The notes beneath the pieces were generated by a model. The model did no database searches, was not told where the DNA came from, and was given only the letters and a program-made list of their open reading frames with translations. Shown one piece after another: positions 45,096 to 55,898 of a stretch of 64,000 bases of DNA. Location: NCBI RefSeq assembly GCF_014170375.1, contig NZ_LZZW01000001.1, positions 1-64,000 on the forward strand, given 5' to 3'. Both the position numbers and the translations under genes were made by a program. The DNA is from Variovorax sp. UMC13 (GTDB lineage: Bacteria > Pseudomonadota > Gammaproteobacteria > Burkholderiales > Burkholderiaceae_C). Positions within the stretch are counted from its first letter, which is position 1; each line of letters begins with the position of its first letter.

Positions 45096-48000
45096 TCAAG
45101 CTGGGTCATGGCCTCTTCTCCCGAACGCGAGGCGAGGTGCGTGTTGTTCGCGGGGCTCGCGCGGCAGCCGCATCAACAGGTACGCCGCCGGGATCACGAA
45201 CATCGACAGCAGCGGGGCCGTGATCATCCCGCCCACCATCGGCGCGGCGATGCGTTGCATCACCTCGGAGCCCGTTCCGGTCCCCCACATGATCGGGAAC
45301 AGCCCCGCCAGGATGACCGCAACCGTCATGGCCTTCGGACGCACGCGCAGTACCGCGCCCTCGCGGATTGCATCCAGCAGGTCGGCGGTGCTCGTCTTAC
45401 CCTGGGCAATGCGATCGTCCCAGGCATGTTTCAAGTACAGCAGCATGATCACGCCGAACTCCGCTGACACCCCCGCGAGCGCGATGAAGCCGACCGCGCC
45501 GGCGACGGACAGGTTGTAGCTGAGCAGGTAGAGCAACCAGATGCCCCCGACCAGCGCGAACGGCAGCGCAGCCATGATCAGCAGTGCTTCATCGAAGCGC
45601 TTGAAGGTCAGGTACAGCAGCACAAAGATGATCAGCAGCGTGAACGGCGCCACCATTTTCAGTTTCGCCGTGGCGCGCTCCAGGAACTCGAACTGACCGG
45701 ACCACGACACCGCGTAGCCCGGGGGCAGCTTCACTTCCTTCGCAACCACGCGCTGCATGTCCTGCACCGCCGAACGCAGGTCCCGTCCGCGAATGTCCAC
45801 GTATACCCAGCCCGACAGCCGCGCGTTCTCGCTGCGCAGCATCGGCGGCCCGTCGGTGACACGGATGTCCGCAACGTCGGAGAGCACCAGGCGCGTGCCG
45901 CGCTCGGTGACGATCGGAACGGCACGCAGCTGCTCCAGGGAGTCGCGGATCTCACGCGGGTAACGCACGTTGATCGGGAAACGCTGCAATCCTTCGACCA
46001 TTTCGCCAATGTTCTCGCCACCTACCGCCGAAGCGATGACCGATTGCACATCTGCGATGTTCATGCCGAACCGCGCCGCCTCGTCGCGCTTGATGTTCAC
46101 GTCCACGTAGCGGCCGCCGGTGAGCCGCTCGGCCAAGGCGCTCGACACGCCCGGCACGTCCTTGATCACGCTCTCGATCTCGCCGGTGATGCGGTCGACG
46201 GTGGCAAGATCGGTGCCCGCCACCTTCACGCCCACCGGGCTCTTGATGCCCGTGGCCAGCATGTCGATCCGGTTGCGGATCGGTGGGACCCAGATGTTGG
46301 TCAGGCCGGGCACCTTGACGATGCGGTCGAGCTCCTCAACCAGCTTGCCCTGCGTCATGCCGGCGCGCCACTGCTCGCGCGGCTTGAACTGGATGGTCGT
46401 TTCGAACATCTCCATCGGTGCCGGATCGGTCGCCGACTCCGCGCGCCCGGCCTTGCCGTAGACGCTCGCCACCTCGGGAACCGTCTTGATCAGCCGGTCG
46501 GTCTGCTGCAGCAGCTCGCCGGCCTTGCCCGTCGACAGGCCCGGCAGAGCCGAGGGCATGTAGAGCAGGTCGCCCTCGTCCAGGCGCGGCATGAACTCGC
46601 CGCCGATGTGCTGCAGCGGCCACAGGCTCAGCACCAGCACGACCACGGCGCCCGACAGCGTCAGTTTGGGCCAGCGCAGCACCGCATTCAGCAGTGGTTG
46701 ATAGACCGCGATGAGGAGCCGGTTCAGCGGATTGGTCTTCTCATCGGGAATCCTGCCGCGGATCAGGTAGCCCATCAGCACCGGGATCAATGTCACCGAG
46801 AGTCCGGCTGCTGCCGCCATTGCGTAGGTCTTGGTGAAGGCCAGCGGCGAGAACATGCGTCCTTCTTGGGCCTCCAGCGTGAAGACCGGGATGAACGACA
46901 GCGTGATGATGAGCAGCGAGAAGAACAGCGCGGGGCCCACCTCGGCGGCCGAGTCCGCGATCACGCGCCAATGGGTCTCTCCGCGCAGCGTCTGGTCCGG
47001 GTGATCGTGCCTCCACTTCTCGATGTGCTTGTGGGCGTTCTCGATCATCACCACCGCTGCATCCACCATCGCGCCGATAGCGATCGCGATGCCACCGAGC
47101 GACATGATGTTGGCGTTGACGCCCTGGTAGCGCATCACGATGAAGGCCGCCAGGATGCCGATCGGCAGCGAGACGATCGCAACGAATGCGGAACGCAGAT
47201 GGAACAGGAAGATGAAACACACCACCGCGACGACGATGAATTCCTCTAGCAGCTTGAAGCCCAGGTTGCGGACCGCTCGCTCGATCAGGTTGGACCGGTC
47301 GTAGGTCGGCACAATCTCCACCCCTTTGGGCAGGCTGGCCTGCAGGGTCTGGAGCTTTTCCTTGACGGCGGTGATGGTCTCCAGCGCATTCTTTCCCGAG
47401 CGCATCACGATCACGCCGCCGACGGCTTCGCCTTCACCATCGAGCTCGCCGATGCCGCGGCGCATCTCGGGCCCGACCTGGATGCGCGCCACGTCGCCCA
47501 GGCGCACCGACACACCGGCGTCGGTCGTCATCAGCGGGATCTTGCGGAAATCCTCCAGACCCTGGAGGTAGCCCGAGGCTCGCACCATGTATTCCGCCTC
47601 GCCGAGCTCGAGCACCGAGCCGCCGGTCTCCTGGTTGGCTTTCTGGATCGCCTCCACCACCTTGGTGTGCGGGATCCGGTAGGCGGCGAGCTTCTCGGGA
47701 TCGAGCACGACCTGGTACTGGCGCACCATGCCGCCGATCGAGGCGACCTCGGCCACGTTGGGCACGGTCTTCAGTTCGTACTTGAGGAACCAGTCCTGCA
47801 AGGCGCGCAACTGTGAGGCGTCCTGTGTGCCGCCACGGTCGACCAAGGCGTACTGGTAGATCCACCCCACGCCGGTGGCATCGGGGCCGAGCGAGGCCTT
47901 CGCGCCGGCGGGCAGGCGCGACTGCACCTGGTTCAGGTATTCCAGCACCCGCGAGCGCGCCCAGTAGAGATCGGTCCCGTCCTCGAACAGCACGTAGACG

Positions 48001-48275
48001 AACGAGTCGCCGAAGAAGGAGTAGCCACGGACCGTCTTCGCCCCCGGCACCGACAGCATAGTCGTGGTGAGGGGGTAAGTGATCTGGTTCTCGACAATGC
48101 GCGGCGCCTGGCCCGGGTAGCTCGTGCGGATGATGACCTGCACGTCCGAGAGGTCGGGCAGCGCGTCCAGCGGCGTGCGCAGGACGGAATACACGCCCCA
48201 GGCGCTGAGTATCACCGTGGCCAGCAGCACGAGGAAGCGGTTGGCGATGGACCACCGAATCAGCTTGGCGATCAT
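45096..48275 (-). CDS. cusA: Cu(I)/Ag(I) RND efflux pump CusA
   Basis: 1059-residue inner-membrane HME-RND pump. N-terminus [20 protein letters not shown] and the [20 protein letters not shown] segment are those of CusA. The TM4 motif [20 protein letters not shown] around residues 390-410 is of the monovalent-cation type, and Met residues in the periplasmic cleft ([15 protein letters not shown]) fit copper/silver transfer. The ATG at 48275 overlaps the cusB stop as ATGA; a longer upstream frame runs into cusB and is not credible. Last gene of cusC-cusB-cusA. Confidence 0.95.
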   Translation of the reverse strand: MIAKLIRWSIANRFLVLLATVILSAWGVYSVLRTPLDALPDLSDVQVIIRTSYPGQAPRIVENQITYPLTTTMLSVPGAKTVRGYSFFGDSFVYVLFEDGTDLYWARSRVLEYLNQVQSRLPAGAKASLGPDATGVGWIYQYALVDRGGTQDASQLRALQDWFLKYELKTVPNVAEVASIGGMVRQYQVVLDPEKLAAYRIPHTKVVEAIQKANQETGGSVLELGEAEYMVRASGYLQGLEDFRKIPLMTTDAGVSVRLGDVARIQVGPEMRRGIGELDGEGEAVGGVIVMRSGKNALETITAVKEKLQTLQASLPKGVEIVPTYDRSNLIERAVRNLGFKLLEEFIVVAVVCFIFLFHLRSAFVAIVSLPIGILAAFIVMRYQGVNANIMSLGGIAIAIGAMVDAAVVMIENAHKHIEKWRHDHPDQTLRGETHWRVIADSAAEVGPALFFSLLIITLSFIPVFTLEAQEGRMFSPLAFTKTYAMAAAAGLSVTLIPVLMGYLIRGRIPDEKTNPLNRLLIAVYQPLLNAVLRWPKLTLSGAVVVLVLSLWPLQHIGGEFMPRLDEGDLLYMPSALPGLSTGKAGELLQQTDRLIKTVPEVASVYGKAGRAESATDPAPMEMFETTIQFKPREQWRAGMTQGKLVEELDRIVKVPGLTNIWVPPIRNRIDMLATGIKSPVGVKVAGTDLATVDRITGEIESVIKDVPGVSSALAERLTGGRYVDVNIKRDEAARFGMNIADVQSVIASAVGGENIGEMVEGLQRFPINVRYPREIRDSLEQLRAVPIVTERGTRLVLSDVADIRVTDGPPMLRSENARLSGWVYVDIRGRDLRSAVQDMQRVVAKEVKLPPGYAVSWSGQFEFLERATAKLKMVAPFTLLIIFVLLYLTFKRFDEALLIMAALPFALVGGIWLLYLLSYNLSVAGAVGFIALAGVSAEFGVIMLLYLKHAWDDRIAQGKTSTADLLDAIREGAVLRVRPKAMTVAVILAGLFPIMWGTGTGSEVMQRIAAPMVGGMITAPLLSMFVIPAAYLLMRLPREPREQHAPRLAFGRRGHDPA

Positions 48276-49996
48276 GGCTTGCTTCCCGGGGTTGCGGGCG
48301 CAGCTGGCGTAGCGACTGGAGGGGCCTTGGAGTCCGCAGAGGTGCCTGCCATGGGAGCCGTTGCCATGGGTGTCACCCGGGTGAGCTGCGGCAGGTCGTC
48401 CGTGTCGATGAAGAACTCGAAGCTCGCGCGGTCGCCGGGCTTCAGGCTGCCTGGCGCGCCGCCGGGCGGCAGCTTGAACTCCATGGTCATCGCGCCCCAC
48501 TTCATTTTCGGGATTGGTTCATGCGAGAAGGTCATCGCATCCTTGGTGATACTTTCCACCTTGCCTTCGCCCACATGCCTTGGCGCCGCAGCAACCGGCA
48601 TTGCAGGGGTGGCCGTCGCAGGCGCTGCCGTAGTGGGCACGGCGTTCAGGCGTGCCTCGACCCCCTTGAGGCTGGCCTCGGAGTCGATCAGGAACTGCGA
48701 GGACGCCACGACGCGCTGGCCGGCCTGCAATCCGCGCTTGATCTCGGTCTGGCCGCCGCTTTCGAGGCCGATCTCGACGTCGACCGGTCGGAATCGGCCG
48801 TTGTCCTCCGCCAGCATGACGACCGAGCGCTTGCCGGTCTGGATGACGGCCTCGGTCGGGATCAGCAGCGCCTTGTCGGCACGCACGTCCGTGAACTGCA
48901 TCGACACGAACATGCCGGGTACGAGCCTGCCGGTCGGATTGGCCAGTTCCACACGTGCCTTCAGGGTGCGCGTCGCCGGATTCACATCGGGAAGAAGGGC
49001 CTGCACCTTGCCATCGAAGGTCTCGCCGGGCGCGGCGGGCGTCCTGGCCTGCACCCTGGCGCCGGGGCGCACCAGCGCCGACTGGCTTTCGGGCACTTCG
49101 GCGTTGGCCCAGACGGTGGCCAGACCGTTGATGCGAAACAGCGTGGTGCCGGCGCTCACCGTCATGCCTTCGCGCGCGGCAAGTTCCGTGACGACGCCAC
49201 CGATGGGCGCGACCAGCGTGATGCGAGGCTGGGTGCGGCCGCTGCGCGCGACGAGTTCGATCTGCCCATCGTTCATGCCGACCTGGCGCATACGTTGACG
49301 CGCACCGTCGACCAGCGGGGCCAGGTCGGTGCCGCGCATGCGCTGCACCGACAGGAACTCTTCCTGCGCCGCGATCCATTCCGGGACATAGAGCTCAGCC
49401 AGCGCTTGGCCTTTTTTCACCTGGTCCAGCGTGGCGCGCACGTTCAGGTGTTCGACATACCCGGTCGCCCGGGCCTGCACGATGACCTGGTCGCGCTCGT
49501 TGAAGGCGATGCTGCCGACCGTGGCCACCTGCGGCGACACGGTGCCCTCGGACACCACAGCGGTTCGCACGCCCAGGTTCTGCTGCACGCGCGCACTCAC
49601 CGTCACACTGTTCTGGTCGCCGTCGCCACCCGCGTAGACGGGCGACATCATCATGTCCATGAAGGGCGATTTGGCGGGCTTGTCGAACCTGTTCCCCGGC
49701 ACCATGGGGTCGTGGTAATAGAGGATCTTCTTGCCGTTGGCCGGGTCGGTGTCGCCGGCCTTCAGGCCCGCTGCGATGTGGCGCCGCGTCGCGTTTTCGC
49801 CGATTTCGTTGGGAGAGGCTGCAGGAGCAGCCGTTGTGCTCGCTGACGGTGTGGCCATCGACGAAGTGCCCCCGGAGGAGGCGGACGATGGTCCCAGGCT
49901 CCTGCCGCGCTGTACCCCGAAGGTGTAAGCACCGAAGGCTGCCGCAGCGAGGACTGCTGTCGCGATCAGTCCAAGGAAGAGAGGTCTTGTTATCAT
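48272..49996 (-). CDS. cusB: adaptor CusB fused to a CusF-like copper-binding domain
   Basis: 574-residue periplasmic adaptor. N-terminal anchor ([20 protein letters not shown]), a heavy-metal-binding YHS-like segment [11 protein letters not shown] with MDMMMSPVY near residues 90-120, barrel-sandwich and beta-barrel domains, then after a Pro/Ala linker a C-terminal CusF-like domain ([31 protein letters not shown]). That domain has the His, Trp, Met, Met set used by CusF to hold Cu(I) or Ag(I). The fusion would tie the chaperone to the pump. Overlaps cusC and cusA by 4 bp at each side. Confidence 0.93.
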   Translation of the reverse strand: MITRPLFLGLIATAVLAAAAFGAYTFGVQRGRSLGPSSASSGGTSSMATPSASTTAAPAASPNEIGENATRRHIAAGLKAGDTDPANGKKILYYHDPMVPGNRFDKPAKSPFMDMMMSPVYAGGDGDQNSVTVSARVQQNLGVRTAVVSEGTVSPQVATVGSIAFNERDQVIVQARATGYVEHLNVRATLDQVKKGQALAELYVPEWIAAQEEFLSVQRMRGTDLAPLVDGARQRMRQVGMNDGQIELVARSGRTQPRITLVAPIGGVVTELAAREGMTVSAGTTLFRINGLATVWANAEVPESQSALVRPGARVQARTPAAPGETFDGKVQALLPDVNPATRTLKARVELANPTGRLVPGMFVSMQFTDVRADKALLIPTEAVIQTGKRSVVMLAEDNGRFRPVDVEIGLESGGQTEIKRGLQAGQRVVASSQFLIDSEASLKGVEARLNAVPTTAAPATATPAMPVAAAPRHVGEGKVESITKDAMTFSHEPIPKMKWGAMTMEFKLPPGGAPGSLKPGDRASFEFFIDTDDLPQLTRVTPMATAPMAGTSADSKAPPVATPAAPATPGSKP

Positions 49997-51363
49997 TTCT
50001 GCGGCTCCTTGGTCTCGCCCGCGGCCGCAGACGGGCCGGTATCGATCGCTGGATGGGTGGCGGGGATCAGGAACTCGAGTTGGGCCCAGAGCGCAGCGGT
50101 CTCCATCTCGAGGCGAAGGCGTTCCAGGCGCGTGTCGATCTCCATGCGTCGTGTCTCGAGTGCGGCGCTCAAAGTGCCCGCACCGCCGCGATAGGCAGCC
50201 AGCACCGCTTGCGTGCGTTCAGCGGCGAGCGGGATGAGCGAGCTGTCGTACAGGGCGAGCCGTTTGCGGTTGCTCTGCCACTGCTGCAACCATGAGAGAG
50301 CCTCGGCGGCACTCTCTCGCGTCGCTTCCTCACGCTGGGCCTGCAGTTGTTCGACCGCCGCCAGCTTGGCCGCGAGTTCCCGATCCTGGCGATTCTTCTG
50401 GTCCAACTGCAGTGGGATCGACAGGTTCAGCGACACCATGTTCGAGTAGGCCGCCCCCCGCTGGCTGTACATCAGTTCCACACTCCAGTCGGAGCGCTTG
50501 TTGCTTTGCGCGACGTCGGCTTCCGCGCGCGCCACCGCTTCCTGTCGCGCCATAAGCGCGATCGGCGGGTGCTCACCGATCTGGGTCTCCAGATTGCGGG
50601 CGTCCAGGCGCACGGAGCCCAGTTCCGGGAGCACCATCGAGGGTTGGGGGGTGCCCGGCCCGACCCAGCGCGCCAAACGCGTCTGGGCCGTGGCGATCTG
50701 GCGCTCCTGCGCAAGGATGCGGTCGTCCAGTTGCGCCAACGCGGAGCGCGCCGTGAACACATCGGCCTGTGTGCCGCGGCCACCGCGGTAGGCGGCGTCG
50801 GCGCCCTCGATCTGCAGGTTCAGCTCTGCACGTTGGGTTTGCAGCAGTTCTCGCATCCGCCCCTGGTAATAGCGATCAAGCCAAGCGGTCGCGGTGTCGC
50901 GCCGCAGGTTGGCCAAGGCTACGGCGCGGCCCGTTTCGGCGACCTCGGCTTCTCGGTCAAAGCGCGCCGCGCGGGCCTGGCGCTTGTCGGAACGGGTGAA
51001 TTCCTGCATCACGCCGATCGAGCGCATCGTCATGAAGTCGCGCGTGAGGCTGAAGCGGTCGCTTCCGTTGACAGGCAGATTGCTGATGCCGGCCTTGAGC
51101 ACGGGATCGGGCAGTTGCCCGGCGGCCACGGCCATGGCGCGTGCGGCACCTGCGGCCGAGTCCTGTGCGACGAGCTGTCGCGAGCGCTCCTCCGCTAATC
51201 GCATTGCAGCGTCGAGTGAAAGCGTCTGTTGTGCGTGGGCACTCAGGCCGAAGGCACTCGCGCTCAGCGCCAGCGCCAGCGCCACGACCCAGAGGCTAGT
51301 GGGACGGAAAAAGTGGCGCGCGGATCGAGCGATCGGCGCAGCCGGAAAGGCAATGGTGAACAT
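49993..51363 (-). CDS. cusC: outer-membrane channel CusC (TolC family)
   Basis: 456-residue outer-membrane factor. ATG 51363 follows AGGAGATCTC; a longer upstream frame lacks a ribosome site. Signal peptide to about residue 45 (FGLSAHAQQ), then two TolC-type helical repeats (LDAAMRLAEERSRQLVAQDS; REEATRESAAEALSWLQQWQ). First gene of the cusCBA operon, with 4-bp overlap to cusB. No GATTAC box is visible just upstream. Confidence 0.9.
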   Translation of the reverse strand: MFTIAFPAAPIARSARHFFRPTSLWVVALALALSASAFGLSAHAQQTLSLDAAMRLAEERSRQLVAQDSAAGAARAMAVAAGQLPDPVLKAGISNLPVNGSDRFSLTRDFMTMRSIGVMQEFTRSDKRQARAARFDREAEVAETGRAVALANLRRDTATAWLDRYYQGRMRELLQTQRAELNLQIEGADAAYRGGRGTQADVFTARSALAQLDDRILAQERQIATAQTRLARWVGPGTPQPSMVLPELGSVRLDARNLETQIGEHPPIALMARQEAVARAEADVAQSNKRSDWSVELMYSQRGAAYSNMVSLNLSIPLQLDQKNRQDRELAAKLAAVEQLQAQREEATRESAAEALSWLQQWQSNRKRLALYDSSLIPLAAERTQAVLAAYRGGAGTLSAALETRRMEIDTRLERLRLEMETAALWAQLEFLIPATHPAIDTGPSAAAGETKEPQK

Positions 51364-51501
51364 GAGATCTCCTGACAAACCTGCGAGTAGGTTGTCGGGC
51401 CGCGCCGCTGCGCCCGAGCACAACTCGGCGAACACGGCAAGGCACGACCGACGCGCTGCACCGACCAGCAACAGGCCGTCGGCGCAAGTTCGGTCAGGCG
51501 A

Positions 51502-51954
51502 TCAAGTTCGGTAGACGCAGTGCAGGATGGCGTGTGGCGGCGATGCCGCAACCAGTGCACTCAGAGAGGCCGCCGCAGGACGCGGAGGTGACGCCGTCTC
51601 AGGCGCCCAGGGGGTCATGGGGTAGAGGGCCGACAGCAACACCGCAGGGACCGTCAGCGTGGAAGCATGGTCGCTCTGCTGTCCGTACTTGCAGTGCTCG
51701 GCACACAGATTGCTGGAAGCCGTGTCTGTCGCGCCGATCATGTCCGCACAGGGTGATCCTTGCATGGTTGGGCCACTGGCATCGTCTGTTGCAGCGACAA
51801 CATCTTGCGCCATCGACATGGACATCGCGGTGGCCGAGCTGCCCGCCAGAGTTGAGGAGAGCGCGGGGCAAGCGTAGGCGGCGATCGCCAACTGCGAGAG
51901 CAGCAGCATGCCGATCAGGCCACGGGCCAAGATCCGCACGAGTCCACGCGTCAT
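51502..51954 (-). CDS. secreted Cys/Met/His-containing protein upstream of cusC
   Basis: 150 residues from ATG 51954 (MTRGLVRILARGLIGMLLLS), preferred because it gives a clean signal peptide; an ATG 45 bp upstream is possible. The mature part has Cys, Met-rich (ATAMSMSMAQD) and CAEHCKYGQQSDHAS stretches. It lies 138 bp before cusC on the same strand. Composition and context suggest a periplasmic Cu(I)/Ag(I) binder, possibly DUF2946-like. No direct homologue recognised. Confidence 0.6.
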   Translation of the reverse strand: MTRGLVRILARGLIGMLLLSQLAIAAYACPALSSTLAGSSATAMSMSMAQDVVAATDDASGPTMQGSPCADMIGATDTASSNLCAEHCKYGQQSDHASTLTVPAVLLSALYPMTPWAPETASPPRPAAASLSALVAASPPHAILHCVYRT

Positions 51955-52162
51955 CGCTGCGCCACTGGCAACGCCAGCACAAGCACGCGCCCAACGCATG
52001 GTGCGCTGGCGAGCCGTGTGAGGAGGGTTGCGGTGATGGCCATCGAAGGACGCTTAGAAAGCTGCTGATGGAGTCCGTGCTTGCGAAGTGGTTCCGCGAA
52101 TTTTAGGCCTGTCGCTCAGTAAAAGAGGTAGGCCGCGGCGACATGTGCGGCTTGCGGTGGAC

Positions 52163-52186
52163 TATAGCGCCGTGTATAGCGCCGTG
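52163..52186. repeat. 12-bp tandem repeat TATAGCGCCGTG x2
   Basis: Perfect tandem duplication in the 282-bp interval upstream of the cus operon's secreted-protein gene. On the minus strand each unit gives a GCTATA element, so it may carry promoter or operator signals. Confidence 0.45.
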
Positions 52187-52236
52187 GTCGACGCTCAAAT
52201 GCCCAGGCCGCCGACTATGTCCGGCGGCCCCTTACA

Positions 52237-52683
52237 TCAGCGGCGCACGGTCGTGGGAGCGTCTGGCAGGGCATCCTGTTGCGTGAGGCGCTGCGCCGGT
52301 GCGCCGAGCGCCGGGCCGCTGCTCAGACGGGCGTACTCAGCGGCGGCTTGCCGGTAGGCGGGTCGGGTCGTGTCCGCACCCGCTTCGCCGTTCGTGGCTG
52401 CGGCCAGACCCGAGCGCATCCAGGCTAGCGTGTCCGCCTGGACGACCGCGCGGGAGTTGGATGACACGCTCACGACGGCGCGTGGATTGCCCTCGGGATA
52501 GCCTTGATCGGGGGCGTTCTGCAGCCAGCGCTGCGTGTCCGAGGCAACCGCTGCGCGGCTGGTGCTCGACGTCAGGGGCACCGGGCGGGGATCACCTTCG
52601 GCATAGTTGCCGGCCAGTGCGGGGCCAGCGATCGCGCCGAGCAGTGCGGCCAGCGTCAGGGAGGTCTTGAGGGAAGTCTTCAT
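52237..52683 (-). CDS. small periplasmic two-repeat protein, GNYAEGDPRP type (second copy)
   Basis: 148-residue exported protein, paralogue of the one at 32.2 kb. Signal peptide ends AGPALAGNYAE. Two units: NYAEGDPRPVPLTSSTSRAA with SDTQRWLQNAP, and GYPEGNPRAVVSVSSNSRAV with ADTLAWMRSGL, followed by EAGADTTRPAYRQAA shared with the paralogue. Ribosome site AAGGATCG. Box E lies 128 bp upstream with TAGAGT correctly placed, so the gene should answer to the same regulators as its paralogue. Function unknown. Confidence 0.8.
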   Translation of the reverse strand: MKTSLKTSLTLAALLGAIAGPALAGNYAEGDPRPVPLTSSTSRAAVASDTQRWLQNAPDQGYPEGNPRAVVSVSSNSRAVVQADTLAWMRSGLAAATNGEAGADTTRPAYRQAAAEYARLSSGPALGAPAQRLTQQDALPDAPTTVRR

Positions 52684-52990
52684 GTTCGATCCTTTGGCAA
52701 TGAGAGGGTTTGCATTTCCGGAGGTGAGAAAGTGCCGAGTAGCTCCGTGGGTTTTTCTCTTTCCGATGCATCAACTCTAGGCCGCTGGTCAGCGAGTTTT
52801 CGCACACCCAGATTACTGTTTTGTCATCTGCAGAGTGCGCTATTTCGACACGGCTGCAGACGTTGCCGGTGGGCGTAGCGGGCACGGGCTGGGCGCCGCA
52901 ACTTTCTCAACACAAGCGCGTTAAGACGCTCGAGCGCTCTGACCGGTGCGGCCGCCGAACACAATTTGAATCCAAGAAGGGCTGGCCAGC
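52684..52990. other. intergenic region holding box E
   Basis: Contains the promoter and box E for the leftward gene; no gene supported. The right part leads into an IS66 scar. Confidence 0.5.
52811..52828 (-). promoter_or_regulatory. metal-stress box E (GATTAC-TGTTTT-GTCATC) with -10 at 52774-52779
   Basis: Operator copy; on the minus strand TAGAGT begins 32 nt past the box, the same spacing as in boxes A, B, C and F. Confidence 0.72.
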
Positions 52991-53197
52991 ATGATGTGCA
53001 CCAAACCCATACGTAGACATCATCAAGACTCCAAACGACGCACCCGGCGGTGCCATGATTCCGCGCTCAAGGCCGAAGTCCGGGCCGAACATGCTCAGTC
53101 CAAGACTTCAGCGGCCGCCATGGCGCTGGGCCATGACTTGAACGCGAACTTGGTGCGCATGTGGCGTCAGCTGGCCGCTGCGCCGTCAGCATGCTAA
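52991..53197 (+). pseudogene. IS66-family TnpA (OrfA) fragment
   Basis: 68 codons whose middle (RRCHDSALKAEVRAEHAQ ... ALGHDLNANLVRMWRQLA) matches the helix-turn-helix start of IS66 OrfA proteins. It stops prematurely and no tnpB or tnpC follows. A scar of a past insertion in the copper region, directly beside an AT-rich foreign gene. Confidence 0.7.
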
Positions 53198-53217
53198 ACG
53201 ACTGAAAAATACAACCT

Positions 53218-54303
53218 TTAGACGAGCATTGGAACCTGCCACTCACCTTGATGAAGATGCACGACCTTCCAAGGCAACTCAGGGTCACCACCCTGAAGCA
53301 TCAGATTGAAACCGGTCGCAAGCTGTCCTCCTTCGTCTTGATGGTTTGGCTGAGGATGTTGAAAGCTGAATCCCGACTCCCGTTGAGTTAAAAGGGCATC
53401 GAAAGAGTTTGCCGCTTGAGAAAGAGCAAAGGGCCGCCACTGATTTCCAAAGAAAATCAAACCCCCAAACGTGTACCGAAAGCCACCTACTTCCTTGAAC
53501 ATTAGCGTTTCAAAGCCAAGCAAAACGCCCTCGGGATACTGCGCAGACAAAGATGCTTTCGCCTCTTGAACCAAAGCGTCACTGTCATCTCCAGGAAAAT
53601 AAGCGATTGGAGCGAACACTAACGGAATTTCGCGCTGCAGGCGATCTGACCAAGTGTATAGTCCGGAACCCAAAAGATTCGAGAGGCCGCTCAGTTCATT
53701 TAATTTCCAACCAAGAGATTCCAGCAAGCCTTCCCAAGCTCTAAGCAGTCGATTATCTTGAAATGCGCCATGCGAGCGAATTTCAGTCAGATAGTCAGAA
53801 ACATTGTCAACGCCAGCCACCTCCTTGACATACGCCTCCAGCTGTTCGAAAGATCCAGGTCCGTCCTCATCTGGCGGCAGCCCATAGCTAAGTTGCACTA
53901 AGCGATTGCTACTGGCGTTGACAATGAGCTCGATTTGGAATCTTGCAAAACTGCTTACAAGAGAACTGCTCAAACAAAAAACCGAAACCGCACCAGAATG
54001 AAAATCTAATCGCGCATTAATGGCCAACCAAAAACTCACGTCCTGATGCTGCATTTTCGCCATAGAGAATTCGTGCAATTTAAAGAAACCCTCCAATTTT
54101 TCAACGAATTGAAAGACATTTCCACTGTAAACAGTCAAGGCAAAACCGGATCGCCGGTTCGGACGTCCCCACGGCTTTTTCTCGCCCTGAAGCCAAACGT
54201 AGTCCGCCTCAAGCCCTCCATCCGTCAAAGCAGTTTTCGGGTCGAATTTTCCGGAGACGGTCAGTACAGCATGAATTGGATCACGGGCAGAGCAGATCAT
54301 CAT
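53218..54303 (-). CDS. AT-rich gene, DUF4279-like N-terminus, function unknown
   Basis: 361-residue cytoplasmic protein in DNA of clearly lower GC than the flanking copper genes. The N-terminal 130 residues (HAVLTVSGKFDPKTALTDGG; KPWGRPNRRSGFALTVYSGN) have the DUF4279 pattern, a fold also seen among immunity proteins of polymorphic toxin systems. The remainder (LRAWEGLLESLGWKLNELSG; FGGLIFFGNQWRPFALSQAA) is unrecognised. No signal peptide and no toxin partner nearby. Codon use and the IS66 scar alongside point to recent transfer. Confidence 0.6.
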   Translation of the reverse strand: MMICSARDPIHAVLTVSGKFDPKTALTDGGLEADYVWLQGEKKPWGRPNRRSGFALTVYSGNVFQFVEKLEGFFKLHEFSMAKMQHQDVSFWLAINARLDFHSGAVSVFCLSSSLVSSFARFQIELIVNASSNRLVQLSYGLPPDEDGPGSFEQLEAYVKEVAGVDNVSDYLTEIRSHGAFQDNRLLRAWEGLLESLGWKLNELSGLSNLLGSGLYTWSDRLQREIPLVFAPIAYFPGDDSDALVQEAKASLSAQYPEGVLLGFETLMFKEVGGFRYTFGGLIFFGNQWRPFALSQAANSFDALLTQRESGFSFQHPQPNHQDEGGQLATGFNLMLQGGDPELPWKVVHLHQGEWQVPMLV

Positions 54304-54488
54304 CTTCCTTCATTCGCCAATGTGGCCTTAGGGTGAATGCATTAAATCAATGACACACTTACTTTGAACCTGGTTAAATTAGGTCTTGACGTAAGCGTTG
54401 AAACATGAATTGACATGCGCGGTAGTCGACTTACGCAAGGATCGCTGGCCGCACGCGTCGTCCAGATGAGTAGCGCAGCGAAAAATGT

Positions 54489-55898
54489 CTATCTGCCTTC
54501 TGACCTCATGGAGAAGCTGATTTCATTGACGCCAGATCGAGAGGTAGCGCGGGTCTGACCTCCATGCATTCGCGCGATCGCGGCCACTATCGCCAGGCCA
54601 AGCCCATGGTGCTCCGACGAATCGGTGCGAGACCGCTCTGCCCGAAAGAATCTCTTGAAAAGATTGGGTAGCATGTCGGCGGCGACCGGTTCGCCCCGGT
54701 TGGCAACTTTGACCCAAATGCCGTCGGGCTGCGTGTCGATCACGATCGCGATCGTGGAGCCAGCCTTCGCATACCGGCTAGCGTTGCTCAGCAGGTTAGA
54801 CAATGCCCGACGCACCAGCGCGGCGTCGATGCCAATGCTCGCATCGCCGCTGACATGCACCTTCAATCCCGCGTCTTCCAACGTGGCCTCGTGAAAATCC
54901 AGCACCGTACGAACTTGATCGGCCAAGCTGACCGGGGCCGACCGACGCGCGACGGTACCTCGGTCCGCCTTGGACAAAAAGAGCATGTCGATCACAATCG
55001 CAGAAACGCGCCTTGCCTCTTCCAGCGCTGACAACAAAGCATCCCGCAGTTCCTCGGCCGATCTCGGCCGCGCCAGCTCGACCTCTACCATTCCGATCAG
55101 GTTAGCCAGCGGCGTGCGAAGTTCGTGCGCAACGTCCGCATTGAACGATTCCAGCTGCTGATAGGCCTGTTCGGCACGATCGAGCACTGCGTTGAATTGC
55201 GTTACCCATGGCGTGATCTCAGATGCATAGGGCGCGGGATCGATGCGCCGCCCCGGATGTGCCGGCCCCGTGGCCGCAGTTTGTTGAACGAGCTTCTGTA
55301 GCGGCTTCAGCCCTCGACGCACTAGAAGCGTCCCAGTCAGTGAGATGATTCCGGAGCCTAGAAAGGTTGCACCGACGAGGGTCCAGGCGAGCCGCGCCAA
55401 CAGCCGGGAATCCTCCTGGACATCGATACCAAGTTGCAGGTGCATGGCTGCATCACCTGATCGCATCTGCGATTCCTGCGTGGACATCCAGAGCCAGCGC
55501 GCGGACGTCCGGGAAGGCGTGGATGAGTAGATGATTTCGTTGCCGAGGCGCAGCACCAGACTGATTTCCGCGTGGGTCGAGAAGAAGTCGTCCAGTTTGT
55601 GGCGCAGTTCGTCGCGCCCTGCGTCATCGCGCGACTCCTGAATCAGATGCTTGATCAACTCGGACTGACGCTCGAACTCACTGGCCTGCTTGACCTGAAA
55701 GCTCCAAGCGGTGACGGCATAGATCGCCACGCACACAAGGCTCAGACCAATCAATGCCTGAGCCGCAAACCAGCGAGACAGGGCGGCTTGGATGGAGCCT
55801 GTGCTTTGTGGAGACGCGATGGTTGCGACGTTGGCTGTTCCGTCAGTCGCGTTGCGGCTGACGGTGCCGGAAGGCTCGATAGTTTTCGCGGGGCTCAC
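54489..55898 (-). CDS. membrane sensor histidine kinase of the copper-side two-component system
   Basis: 469-residue kinase, paralogue of the one at 33.6 kb with a 30-residue Ser/Thr-rich N-terminal extension. Membrane helices near 45-65 and 170-190 flank a periplasmic sensor of about 105 residues. Next come HAMP ([14 protein letters not shown]), the phosphoacceptor His in [12 protein letters not shown] near 258, the N box [11 protein letters not shown], and [18 protein letters not shown]. CopS/CusS-type sensor. ATGA overlap with the regulator. Location in the copper island suggests Cu or Ag sensing; the ligand is inferred. Confidence 0.92.
   Translation of the reverse strand: MSPAKTIEPSGTVSRNATDGTANVATIASPQSTGSIQAALSRWFAAQALIGLSLVCVAIYAVTAWSFQVKQASEFERQSELIKHLIQESRDDAGRDELRHKLDDFFSTHAEISLVLRLGNEIIYSSTPSRTSARWLWMSTQESQMRSGDAAMHLQLGIDVQEDSRLLARLAWTLVGATFLGSGIISLTGTLLVRRGLKPLQKLVQQTAATGPAHPGRRIDPAPYASEITPWVTQFNAVLDRAEQAYQQLESFNADVAHELRTPLANLIGMVEVELARPRSAEELRDALLSALEEARRVSAIVIDMLFLSKADRGTVARRSAPVSLADQVRTVLDFHEATLEDAGLKVHVSGDASIGIDAALVRRALSNLLSNASRYAKAGSTIAIVIDTQPDGIWVKVANRGEPVAADMLPNLFKRFFRAERSRTDSSEHHGLGLAIVAAIARMHGGQTRATSRSGVNEISFSMRSEGR

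Noticed and set aside
46044..49846. Long plus-strand frames antisense to cusA and cusB (for example 46044-47249 and 48521-49846)
   Set aside because: Composition is that of reversed GC-rich codons; the minus-strand genes explain the region completely.
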